Source: an uncultured Lachnospiraceae bacterium (GTDB lineage Bacteria > Bacillota > Clostridia > Lachnospirales > Lachnospiraceae). From it: a DNA stretch of 64,000 nt. The notes beneath the pieces are model-generated. The model saw nothing but the letters and a program-made list of their open reading frames with translations. It searched no databases and had not been told where the DNA came from. The position numbers were made by a program, and so were the translations under genes. Where the stretch lies: NCBI GenBank assembly GCA_902779505.1, contig CACZBZ010000008.1, forward strand, positions 1 through 64,000, in the 5' to 3' direction. Below are positions 8,307 to 16,811 of the stretch, in pieces; the stretch's first letter is position 1, and each line of letters starts with the position of its first letter.

Positions 8307-9509
8307 CTACTGCCACATATTAAGTTTTTTAACAAGAGTCGATCTTCTCATTGCATTGCCTACTACTGCCGCTGCAGAGGAATTCCTGTATCTCCTGTTA
8401 TTTATCAGGAAACGCACGAGCGTTACCGTCCATAGAATCGGCCATAAGATAAAGATTTTTCCGGCCTTGGGAAAATTCAGATGCATCTGATGGTGGAAGC
8501 CTCTTACAAGACCGCCGAAGGAAGGCGAATTAATTGTAACAACTCTCTTGCTGTCTCTCTCTCCGAACCTTCCGGCTTCGAAGACTTCCTTCATAAAATC
8601 AAGAACAAGACTGTCTTCTTCCAGTTCTTCTTTCCCGTAATGCCTGTCACAGAGTCTGTCACTTACATCGGGATTCAGTCCCAGGTATGCAATGGCACAC
8701 TTTGTAAGAGTCTCCGAAAACGAAGAAAGGCCCACTTCTTTTACAAGTCCCAGATATTTTTCAGTCTCAGCGTCGTTAACTTCCCTCTTCCAGAAAAGGG
8801 CCCAGTCCAAAATCAGCCTTATTCCGAAGCCTGCATTAAGAAAATGCTGCACCGAATGTAAAAGCATGTAAAAGGCATTGAGGCCGTCCGTAAGAACGGG
8901 AAATTCTATTCCCATTACTTCAGCCTTTGTAACATCCTCTTCTTTTAATTCAAATATCTCATCTATTCTTTTGTTAATCTTTTGATCTTCAAAATCTCTG
9001 ACAACGGAACTGTGGAGTTCAACGGGTATTCTGTCTTCAAATACCATTTCAACATGATGTGTGGATCGTTGAAATGAATTCTTAACGCATCCCAATTCTT
9101 CCAGGACTTTAACAGCTTTTGCTTCATCTCTTTTATCCCACAGCAGCAGATCCACATCTCCGAAGGATCTGTATTCGGGAACAGGATACATGGAAGCCAG
9201 ATGCGCGCCCTTGATTACAAGAGCTTTTATTCCTCTTTTTTCAAGTTCAAGACAAAAGTAACGTCCCAACTGCAAGAGTCTGTAGAATCTTACACAGTTC
9301 TCACGGGCTTCTTTTTCTATGCCCGGATATCTCTTAAGATTCTCCTCATCGCACACGGGATAAAGCAGAGCTGTTGTTCCTTCCAGTCTGCTCATATTCA
9401 TAAGCCTATCCGACATGGAAAAAACAGCCCTGTCTGTCTCTTTTCCTGACACAGACAGGGTAAGCAATTCACACATTTTCTTTTGTTCCGGCGAAAGTCC
9501 CTTTTCCAA
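8307..9509 (-). CDS. NTP_transf_5 nucleotidyltransferase family protein
   Basis: This is a 400-residue protein of the uncharacterised nucleotidyltransferase family PF14907. The core reads ALVIKGAHLASMYPVPEY then RSFGDVDLLLW, which is the D-x-D metal-binding pair of the pol-beta nucleotidyltransferase fold near residue 129. The rest is helical, with a hydrophobic segment near the C-terminus (about 353-370). Members of this family are known neighbours of PqqD, HprK-related kinase and S24/S26 peptidase genes in lasso-peptide and exopolysaccharide loci. Their transferred nucleotide and target are unsettled. It starts 11 bases after the DUF4832 gene, so it is the last gene of the Pel-type operon and bridges it to the small gene and exporter set. 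Confidence 0.88.
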   Translation of the reverse strand: MEKGLSPEQKKMCELLTLSVSGKETDRAVFSMSDRLMNMSRLEGTTALLYPVCDEENLKRYPGIEKEARENCVRFYRLLQLGRYFCLELEKRGIKALVIKGAHLASMYPVPEYRSFGDVDLLLWDKRDEAKAVKVLEELGCVKNSFQRSTHHVEMVFEDRIPVELHSSVVRDFEDQKINKRIDEIFELKEEDVTKAEVMGIEFPVLTDGLNAFYMLLHSVQHFLNAGFGIRLILDWALFWKREVNDAETEKYLGLVKEVGLSSFSETLTKCAIAYLGLNPDVSDRLCDRHYGKEELEEDSLVLDFMKEVFEAGRFGERDSKRVVTINSPSFGGLVRGFHHQMHLNFPKAGKIFILWPILWTVTLVRFLINNRRYRNSSAAAVVGNAMRRSTLVKKLNMWQ

Positions 9510-9520
9510 GTTTTGATTCC

Positions 9521-10843
9521 TTATATCTTTCCAAGCAGAATCTCGGCATCTTCCGATACTTTTCCGTTAACGGAATTAGCAAAGAATACCGCTCTCTTTG
9601 TCGATGCTTTTACTGCATACAGACTGATCTTACCGTATATTTCCTCCGTATGAAGGTTGTATACCCTTACTTTTCCGGGTTCGGCAAGTCTCAACTGCAG
9701 CCAGTTGCTGATATCGATTTCTTTGGTATTGCCCAGTTCATCCTTTCCTCGAAGAACCACTTTGGTATCAAAGAAGGATCTTGAAAATCCCACATTTTCA
9801 ATGGCAATCTTCCAGTCCAAAAGACTCTTGTCCTGTTTTAAACGTTTGCAGGATACATCTCTTAATACAAATCTGTATCCCAGATGACGTCCGATATAAT
9901 CATAACCGTTCATACCTGCAAAGACTCCGGCGCCTCTCCACTTAAGGCTGCGCAGATTGTCTATAAAACGCATGTCGTGAACGCGGTTAAGATATGATAT
10001 ATGCAAAATGCGGAAATAAGAATCTATAGCCTTGAGAGACTTTTGCATCTTTGCCGCATTGGCATCTTCTTCACTGAATATGGCTTCGCCTCCGTAAGGA
10101 AGCTTATTGCAAAGGGTCGATACATATTCAAGTTCTTCCGAAGGCAGCCATGCCTGGTCACGTCTTACCATTGCGGCCGGTGTATCTCCGAAAGTTCCAA
10201 GATGTGTTAAGGATGCCATAATAGCATCATCAAATATACCAACCTGCGACTGTCTTAAGTCTTCTCCTTCGGGGAAAAGTACTCTTACATAGGCAGGTCT
10301 TCTTACAGCAAGATATGCCGTGCCTTTGAGCTGTTCCAACAGAACATCGGCAAGTCTTTTCAATCTGTCGGGTGAGAGGAATTTTGAAGAATGCATCTCT
10401 CCCCAGTTGCCTATAAGGAGTCCCTGATAGACGTATATCTCACCTGCATATTCCCCGAGCACCGGGCCCAGCTGATTCATATGTCTTAATATCTGAGCCT
10501 CATTGTCGGGCTCTCTTTCAAGACATTTGCCCACAGTGTCATAGACAACTCTGACGATCATGTCAAGTCTGTAATCCCTGAAAAAGCTGAATATCTTACG
10601 AAGATTGGTAAATGCCTCCTCGTCCAGATCTTTATCCCTGTAAGCACTTATATCGATAAGTACAAAGGCAAGGGTATCAGTCTTGTTAAGAGTATATTCC
10701 CTGTCTTTCATGGATATCTCTTCGCCCAGGTTGAATGTATGTATCTGGTACCATCCACGCTCGGGATTATTGATCTCATCAGCTATCTCTTTGAATTTTG
10801 CGGGTCTGAATTTAATTCTTTTGTAATGCTTGAATATGCTCAT
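9521..10843 (-). CDS. DUF4874/DUF4832 domain protein, putative glycosidase-like barrel
   Basis: This is a 440-residue protein. Its N-terminus carries the NNPERGWYQIHTF motif typical of DUF4874. A probable TIM-barrel follows (DTLAFVLIDISAY, DMIVRVVYD, EIYVYQGLLIGNWGEMHSS). The second half matches the DUF4832 pattern (GIFDDAIMAS, KLPYGGEAIF, GRHLGYRFVLRD) and ends in a beta-sandwich. No signal peptide is seen. These domains are found in polysaccharide loci and are suspected glycan-active, but no activity is established. It overlaps the GT2 gene by 32 bases and leads into the nucleotidyltransferase gene, so it is in the Pel-type operon. An enzymatic role is inference. Confidence 0.82.
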   Translation of the reverse strand: MSIFKHYKRIKFRPAKFKEIADEINNPERGWYQIHTFNLGEEISMKDREYTLNKTDTLAFVLIDISAYRDKDLDEEAFTNLRKIFSFFRDYRLDMIVRVVYDTVGKCLEREPDNEAQILRHMNQLGPVLGEYAGEIYVYQGLLIGNWGEMHSSKFLSPDRLKRLADVLLEQLKGTAYLAVRRPAYVRVLFPEGEDLRQSQVGIFDDAIMASLTHLGTFGDTPAAMVRRDQAWLPSEELEYVSTLCNKLPYGGEAIFSEEDANAAKMQKSLKAIDSYFRILHISYLNRVHDMRFIDNLRSLKWRGAGVFAGMNGYDYIGRHLGYRFVLRDVSCKRLKQDKSLLDWKIAIENVGFSRSFFDTKVVLRGKDELGNTKEIDISNWLQLRLAEPGKVRVYNLHTEEIYGKISLYAVKASTKRAVFFANSVNGKVSEDAEILLGKI

Positions 10844-11624
10844 AGTCGTCTTTGCTTCCGATGTCTACCTTAAATACTTTTACTCTGACCCATACGGCTA
10901 TAATTGAATACATCATTCTGAACATATAGATTACGGGCTTGATTATTCCGGAATGCATACTTGTTCCGTCTGTTCTTGCGACCATATATGCAGGAATCTC
11001 TTTGACATTGTAGCCGAGTAAAAGCATCTGCATAAGCATGTTTGCATCCGGATATTTGTCATCAAAATGCGAATATCTTGCATAATACCAGAATGTTCTG
11101 CTGCTGAGTCCCTGAAGTCCCGATGTGGGATCCATGATTTTGGTCCCTGTACCCAGCTTGATCAGATTTCTGAACAGGACAAATGCTATCTTCTTGCTTA
11201 TGGGAACCGGGAAGCTTACAGCTCCCTCCACGAATCTTGATCCCAAAACGATATCGGGATATTCACCGTTTTCTCCCTTTGTTGTAAGTTCTTTGTATAT
11301 CTTAAGTATATTGGAAGGATCATGCTGTCCGTCGGCATCTATCTGAATTACGTATTTATATTCTCTTCTGGCGGCATATTTGTATCCCACCTGAAGTCCG
11401 CTTCCGTATCCAAGGTTAAAAGTATGTGTTATTACTCTGTGGCCTCTTTTAAGGACTATATACTGCGTTCCGTCCTTGGATGCGTCATTCATAACAAGAA
11501 CATCGGCAATATCCGCTATCTCCGGTTTCTCAAGTGCATCAAGAACCTTGCCGATGGTCTTCGCTTCATTATATGCGGGTATTATGATCAATACCTCTTT
11601 TTTCTTAGCTGCTTTTGTCTCCAT
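10812..11624 (-). CDS. DPM-type GT2 glycosyltransferase
   Basis: This is a 270-residue GT2 enzyme of the dolichol/polyprenyl-phosphate mannosyltransferase type. It begins VLIIIPAYNEAKTIGKVL, with VLVMNDASKDGT, then the metal site QIDADGQHDP near residue 97, and LGSRFVEG. A weakly hydrophobic C-terminal portion (about 215-250) could touch the membrane. Such enzymes usually charge polyprenyl phosphate with a sugar for GT-C acceptors. That fits the large GT-C-like membrane protein in the same operon and the adjacent DUF2304 gene, a common partner. It follows the DUF2304 gene by 54 bases. Confidence 0.9.
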   Translation of the reverse strand: METKAAKKKEVLIIIPAYNEAKTIGKVLDALEKPEIADIADVLVMNDASKDGTQYIVLKRGHRVITHTFNLGYGSGLQVGYKYAARREYKYVIQIDADGQHDPSNILKIYKELTTKGENGEYPDIVLGSRFVEGAVSFPVPISKKIAFVLFRNLIKLGTGTKIMDPTSGLQGLSSRTFWYYARYSHFDDKYPDANMLMQMLLLGYNVKEIPAYMVARTDGTSMHSGIIKPVIYMFRMMYSIIAVWVRVKVFKVDIGSKDDYEHIQALQKN

Positions 11625-11678
11625 AACTCCCCCATAGGTATATTTTACAATCCATTCATAACAAAAAACCGCAGATCA

Positions 11679-12068
11679 TCAGATATCTCTTATCTCAAGC
11701 CCCGTCATCTCTTTTAATCTGTTGAGGATCCTCTGATTTTCCTGATTGAGCAGAGAGACCTGTATTGCAAGTTCAGTATTCTCTCTGGTCAGCTGGGATA
11801 TCCTGATGCTGGTAAAATATGCAGCATAAACAATGCTGAACATGATCACCAGTATAAGAAACAGTCCGCCCGTACTTATATAGTCATTCCATTCTACAGG
11901 ACTTATTATTATACCCATCACTATAAGAGCAACGGAAATGATTCCCCATACGAGACTGAAGGATTCGTTAATCTTTCTCTTGGCAAGGCTTGATACCGTA
12001 ATCACCAGCATAGCCACACCCATTACAAACAATATTATTCTAAGTATACCCGCATTTCCTATAATCAT
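11679..12068 (-). CDS. DUF2304 small membrane protein
   Basis: This is a 129-residue protein with three hydrophobic segments (about 5-24, 33-56 and 68-88) and then a coiled-coil-like tail rich in Leu, Asn and Gln (about 92-125). This matches DUF2304, which is nearly always encoded beside a DPM-type GT2 and is thought to help place it at the membrane. Here the GT2 gene follows by 54 bases and pelG precedes by two bases. Its function is unproven. Confidence 0.85.
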   Translation of the reverse strand: MIIGNAGILRIILFVMGVAMLVITVSSLAKRKINESFSLVWGIISVALIVMGIIISPVEWNDYISTGGLFLILVIMFSIVYAAYFTSIRISQLTRENTELAIQVSLLNQENQRILNRLKEMTGLEIRDI

Positions 12069-12070
12069 AA

Positions 12071-13510
12071 TTATTTCCTCACATATACACAGTTGGAAGG
12101 CATCTTGCCATGGCCCTTCTTAAGGATGGAGCCGAGGCAGAATGTATGTACATCAAGCATTTTCTCCATATATCTGAGTCTGAAATAGGCTACCGTAAAA
12201 CCGGTAAAGGCACCTATTACCAGGCCCGAGCCGTACCATATAACAGGAAGTTTGGTAGCAATGAAACTACATACCCCCGTCACAATAAAGAATGTCAGCG
12301 ATGTGGCCACCGCACCGTTCAGATCGTTGAAATAATAGAGGAAGACGATTAATGCATACATGGTAAACATTATGAAATATCCCGCAGCTAAAAGGGGATA
12401 TATCTGCAGCGTCTCTCCTCCGAAACCGTATCTTGGAAGTATTACCATAGCAACAAGGAATATTACCGAGGATATAATGAACTGCACACGTACAAGAGTC
12501 ATTACTTCTTCCATGATCTGACGGAACATTCTGTTGGCCGCCTTGTCTATATCCTGTCCTCTTCCACCGATAACCGCTTCCGAATATCCTTTATATCTGC
12601 TGTGGAAATTCATCTCCACACGGGACAGGAATATAACGCTGGAAGTGATATTGGTGAACATGGCCAAACAGCTGGCCATATCATAAGGCTGGTTACATAC
12701 AAAGCTCCTGGCAACTATCATGTGTTCATCGGTTGTCCAGAATACAAAGTTATGGATATAGAGACCGAAGATATACATGAAGTTGGCTACTATCAACTGC
12801 CAGTAAGTTGCCAAATAGCGATATACTCCCGCATAATCACCGGAATTCTGGGTGAAATACTGTAAGAACTGAGAGTATTCAAGGATTGCGATAAGCAGCA
12901 TACCCACATCAAGAGATACAAGCATCGCTACGTCCGTTCTCACATTGAAGAAATAGTGTAAGCCGCATGAAAGAAGCAGTGCCACACTCATTCCGATGAT
13001 ATAGAAAAGTGAGATTTTCTTGTAATCCTTACATATTGACAGATAAAGCATGATATAGAAAGCGAACATTAGTGACATGTAGCCCACAAATCCCGCGAAG
13101 ACATACCATACATTTACTCCGCCCACATAGTATTCATGAAAACAGAATATAAGTTCCGGTATAAAGGATACTATACAGTTAAGCAACATACCCGTATAAA
13201 AACAGGGCTTAATGTCTTCGTACTTGTCTTCATAAATAAGATCGGACATGTATCTGGATATGACCGCGTTAAAGGGTGACGCAGTCAAAAGGGCAAATAT
13301 GAAAATATAGAGGACCGTACATGAGAACAGTTCTCTTACAGCATAATTCAACTTGGAGAATCCAAGAAGCAGCTGCATTGCCACAAGTACGGCGATTACC
13401 ACAAGCATGGGAGCAATGGTAACAACCACACTGTATCCGAATCCGTATAATCTAGCAAAGATAGATCTCTTGTTATATATTTTGTTGAGTTTAATTCCTA
13501 TTCCTGCCAT
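12071..13510 (-). CDS. pelG: PelG-like polysaccharide flippase
   Basis: This is a 479-residue polytopic protein with about 12 membrane helices. It begins with the PelG hallmark MAGIGIKLNKIYNKRS and ends with a short charged tail. PelG is a MOP-superfamily (Wzx-like) transporter. With PelD, PelE and PelF it forms the membrane complex that makes and moves Pel polysaccharide. The ATG overlaps the pelF stop by one base (TGATG), so the two are coupled, as in other pel operons. It is of normal length with no disrupted region. Confidence 0.92.
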   Translation of the reverse strand: MAGIGIKLNKIYNKRSIFARLYGFGYSVVVTIAPMLVVIAVLVAMQLLLGFSKLNYAVRELFSCTVLYIFIFALLTASPFNAVISRYMSDLIYEDKYEDIKPCFYTGMLLNCIVSFIPELIFCFHEYYVGGVNVWYVFAGFVGYMSLMFAFYIMLYLSICKDYKKISLFYIIGMSVALLLSCGLHYFFNVRTDVAMLVSLDVGMLLIAILEYSQFLQYFTQNSGDYAGVYRYLATYWQLIVANFMYIFGLYIHNFVFWTTDEHMIVARSFVCNQPYDMASCLAMFTNITSSVIFLSRVEMNFHSRYKGYSEAVIGGRGQDIDKAANRMFRQIMEEVMTLVRVQFIISSVIFLVAMVILPRYGFGGETLQIYPLLAAGYFIMFTMYALIVFLYYFNDLNGAVATSLTFFIVTGVCSFIATKLPVIWYGSGLVIGAFTGFTVAYFRLRYMEKMLDVHTFCLGSILKKGHGKMPSNCVYVRK

Positions 13511-14931
13511 CAGTCTACTCCCGGTTCCAACCTGTCATAGAGATCATAGTAACTCTGTTTCATCTGATCGATTCTGTACTTATTCTCTACTCTCTTGAAT
13601 GCTGCCTCTCCCATCTTCTTACGAATCTCGGGATGTCTGTAGAGTCTCAACATGGCATCGGTTATCTCTGCCACGTTCATTACGTGAGTAAGAATGCCCG
13701 CATCTCCAAAATCATCATCTTCTCCGTATATAAGACCACGACAGTTACCAACGTCCGTGGCAATAGCGGGAAGATGTGCCGCATATCCTTCAAGGATTGT
13801 AAGAGGCTGACCTTCACTTATACTTGTAAGAATAGTTACATCCATACGTCCGAGATACTCGGCAACGTTGATTCTTCCTGTAAAGATTACGTCTTTAACT
13901 CCAAGAGATTCAACCAGTTCATAACACTCTGATGCGTAGGCTTCGTCCTCGTCTGCAGGTCCCATGATCCACAGCTTGAGTGCAGGTGCTTTTTCCTTGG
14001 CAAAGCTGAATGCCTGAATCATAGTCTTAACATCTTTGATAGGAGCCACACGAAGTACAGCGCCTATATTGAAGTATCCTTCGTCTTCGGGAAGTTTGCC
14101 CGGAAGATTCTTGAATTTATCAACGTCGATTCCGTTTGGAATTATTGTTGTCTTTCTTTCATCACAGCCAAGTTCTATCTGAAGTTCTCTCGCATGTTCA
14201 TAGAGACTTGTTACGATAGTTGCTCTTTCATAGGCAAGAAGGGACATCTTCTTGAACTGATCAATCCAAATAGACTTATATATTCCCTTAACCCAGTTGG
14301 CCTTAATGATTTCTTCTTCTCTCTCTCGGGTATAAATACCATGCTCTGAGAGGATTAATTTTCCACCGTATCTCTTGGCAGCCATTGCTCCAAGTACTCC
14401 GGCATATCCTGTTGCAACGCAGTGATATACATCTGCTTTGGGAAGGGGAGTCTTGAGCATAAGGAACAGAGGAAGATACATGGATCTTACTGTCCAAAGG
14501 AAATCCGAGAATACGATTCTGGGATAATTCTTGTCATAATATTCTCTGACAATATGAAGGAAATCCGCTCCCATAAGAAGGTCATCTGTTGAATATCTTC
14601 TCTTCTGGAAAAGCTCAAATATGGCATCCCATTCAACCCTTGTATTGATAACAAGACTTCTTAAGGCTCTGTATTCGGACTTTGTAAGTCTCGTTCTTCT
14701 GCCCTTCTTTTTGGAATTGCTGTAATCCTTATCATCAAGATAAGCTTCATATACCGCTTCTACATATGGCGACAATTCGTACTTGAATTTTCCGCTCTGC
14801 GAACGGTCTGTTACTATTCCGAGAATCGTAAAATCATATTCCGGAAAACTGTTTATGAGATTGTGAATCCAGCCGGATACTCCTCCTACAACATACGGAT
14901 AGCAACCCTCTGCTATAATACAGACTTTCAT
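13510..14931 (-). CDS. pelF: PelF-like GT4 glycosyltransferase
   Basis: This is a 473-residue cytoplasmic GT-B enzyme. The N-terminal motif MKVCIIAEGCYPYVVGGVSG is diagnostic of PelF. The donor-binding half contains IIPNGIDVDKF, a conserved GAVLRVAPIKDVKT strand, and the family EX7E-like region SISEGQPLTILEGYA. PelF polymerises the Pel backbone from UDP-HexNAc (established in Pseudomonas for GalNAc-rich Pel). Here the exact sugar is unknown. It sits 29 bases after the DUF2194 gene and is coupled to pelG. Confidence 0.94.
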   Translation of the reverse strand: MKVCIIAEGCYPYVVGGVSGWIHNLINSFPEYDFTILGIVTDRSQSGKFKYELSPYVEAVYEAYLDDKDYSNSKKKGRRTRLTKSEYRALRSLVINTRVEWDAIFELFQKRRYSTDDLLMGADFLHIVREYYDKNYPRIVFSDFLWTVRSMYLPLFLMLKTPLPKADVYHCVATGYAGVLGAMAAKRYGGKLILSEHGIYTREREEEIIKANWVKGIYKSIWIDQFKKMSLLAYERATIVTSLYEHARELQIELGCDERKTTIIPNGIDVDKFKNLPGKLPEDEGYFNIGAVLRVAPIKDVKTMIQAFSFAKEKAPALKLWIMGPADEDEAYASECYELVESLGVKDVIFTGRINVAEYLGRMDVTILTSISEGQPLTILEGYAAHLPAIATDVGNCRGLIYGEDDDFGDAGILTHVMNVAEITDAMLRLYRHPEIRKKMGEAAFKRVENKYRIDQMKQSYYDLYDRLEPGVD

Positions 14932-14960
14932 TTTTACCTCATTTCAGGCAATTAGCCCCT

Positions 14961-16799
14961 TTAATCCCCTAATGTATCTGTTGGCTTAAGATATATCTCT
15001 GTTTCATCATCATCAAGTGTGATCAGGAAAGCGTCATCTTCTATTTTTTCGAATGATCCTTTTGACATACTTACTATTTCCTCACCGTGAGTACGAAGCA
15101 TAAAGTAACCTGTATTTCCGTCTCTTCCGCTTACTTTAAGACTTATACAGTTTTGCTCTCTTGAATACTCACAGCCAAGATTCAGGAATACTCTTACTCT
15201 CTGGTCACTCTCTGTAAGACTTGTTCTTGCAAATACTCTGAAAGGTCTCCAGTATGTGGCAAGTGAGCTCGACATATCATTATAGATATTCTCCCAATGA
15301 TCACCGTCCCCGCTGGGCCAGTAAACATCTGAAAAGTTCATCTCCGCATTGTCATAAGCCAGAGCGGTCTCAACACTCTTGAGCATAAGATCTCTCTTAT
15401 AAGTAAGGTTCTTGGCACTGCTTGTAAGACACTGAAGAGTAATATCATCATTGATATAACTCAGTATCGGTGTATTGATATCTTCCGCACAGGCGATGGT
15501 CTTAACATGCTTAACATGCGGATTCTGTACAGCTTCCTCCAGCTTGTCGATATCGTTTATGTTGAGGAAAGCGCTTGAACATACATATCTCTTGGCGATG
15601 GTATCGTAGTAGCCTGTATCGTAGTAGAGCTTATCTGCCAGTTCCACATTATCATCATGCTCAAGAGAGATACCAAGTTCCGAACCTCTTTCGTTGAAGT
15701 TCTTGAGATAGAACTCATAGAAATCATAGCCCGGTTCTGCAGGATCCTGGTAATTGTACTTAGGTGACATGAAGCACGTATACTTCAGTTTGTATTTTTC
15801 ATCCAGCGATATAAGCGTGGGCCATATAACGTCATTCTGGAATGACAGCGCCGTACGTGAATATATCTTCGTAAACTCTTCCCTGTTCTCATCAGCCATA
15901 AGAGGGAAATCCACTAAAAGTGTGTTCTGAGCATTAACAACGGGATAGATAGAATAATCACTCAACTCGTAGATCATTGCGCTGAGGATACCGATTCCTC
16001 CGGTTGTATTCATATAATCGCCGCATACGCAGAATACCTGTGCATTTCCAAGACTGTTACGCCATATAATAGCGGGGAAGTATTCGTTCTTGAAAGCATA
16101 CTTCTTATAATAATCATCCATGATACCAACCATATAAGTCTTGGTACCACCACCTGTTACGATCCAAGGAACTTCAAGGTCCAGATCCTGTCTTCTCTCA
16201 TCCTCTTTCTTCTCGGGTTCGTAGATTGTCTCTCCGCCGAGTAAGAATCCGCCGAAGAGCTTCATACCCTCAACGGTAACGGACGGTTCCTTGATATAAT
16301 TGATTCCCATAAAGTCCATAAGTGAATCATTGGCCTCCAGTACTTCTACAGAAGGAAGATTACAGAAGACTATGGAAATACCTTTATCTGTCAAATCGTA
16401 AAGTCTTGAAAGATCTTTATCGAAATTAATATAATTCGAATCCAAGATTATGAATTCCGGTGATTTGAATTTTGCAACTGTAAAGCCCTCAAGGCTCTTC
16501 CTTGCGTACATCTGACGCTTGGAATATGATGCCCACTGACTTACAACGCTTCCAATCGGTGAAGTGTCATCACCGATAAAAAGAACATAACCGCCATCTT
16601 CCCAAGGTATAATGCCTGTGCGTTCTGCTTCCTTATAGTCAATGGGTTGCCATTCATGTCTCTCAGGTAACTTCAGATCAGAATACGGATTATCGAAATA
16701 ATCGTTTTCACTGCTTCTTACCACCTGCACATACTGGAACATAACGCATATGATAACCATTATGATTGTTATTGCTAAAAAACTTCTTCGAGAAACCAT
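14961..16799 (-). CDS. DUF2194 membrane-anchored, PelA-deacetylase-like protein
   Basis: This is a 612-residue protein with one N-terminal transmembrane anchor (about 7-24) and a large extracytoplasmic part. The first part (about 60-260) resembles a Rossmann/flavodoxin-like module (YVLFIGDDTS, FIILDSNYI). The second (about 285-505) is like a polysaccharide-deacetylase barrel (NAQNTLLVDFPLM, YTCFMSPKY, LGISLEHDD). A beta domain ends it. This matches DUF2194, found in Gram-positive Pel-type loci at the position of the PelA deacetylase. Deacetylation of the nascent polymer is therefore the likely role. I could not confirm a complete Asp-His-His metal triad by eye, so activity is uncertain. It lies 12 bases after the GT-C-like gene. 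Confidence 0.8.
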   Translation of the reverse strand: MVSRRSFLAITIIMVIICVMFQYVQVVRSSENDYFDNPYSDLKLPERHEWQPIDYKEAERTGIIPWEDGGYVLFIGDDTSPIGSVVSQWASYSKRQMYARKSLEGFTVAKFKSPEFIILDSNYINFDKDLSRLYDLTDKGISIVFCNLPSVEVLEANDSLMDFMGINYIKEPSVTVEGMKLFGGFLLGGETIYEPEKKEDERRQDLDLEVPWIVTGGGTKTYMVGIMDDYYKKYAFKNEYFPAIIWRNSLGNAQVFCVCGDYMNTTGGIGILSAMIYELSDYSIYPVVNAQNTLLVDFPLMADENREEFTKIYSRTALSFQNDVIWPTLISLDEKYKLKYTCFMSPKYNYQDPAEPGYDFYEFYLKNFNERGSELGISLEHDDNVELADKLYYDTGYYDTIAKRYVCSSAFLNINDIDKLEEAVQNPHVKHVKTIACAEDINTPILSYINDDITLQCLTSSAKNLTYKRDLMLKSVETALAYDNAEMNFSDVYWPSGDGDHWENIYNDMSSSLATYWRPFRVFARTSLTESDQRVRVFLNLGCEYSREQNCISLKVSGRDGNTGYFMLRTHGEEIVSMSKGSFEKIEDDAFLITLDDDETEIYLKPTDTLGD

Positions 16800-16811
16800 C
16801 TCAACTTACCC

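Noticed and set aside
3422..9509. A complete lasso-peptide biosynthetic cluster
   Set aside because: No asparagine-synthetase-like cyclase and no B2 transglutaminase-type protease are present, so only a relative of such clusters can be claimed.
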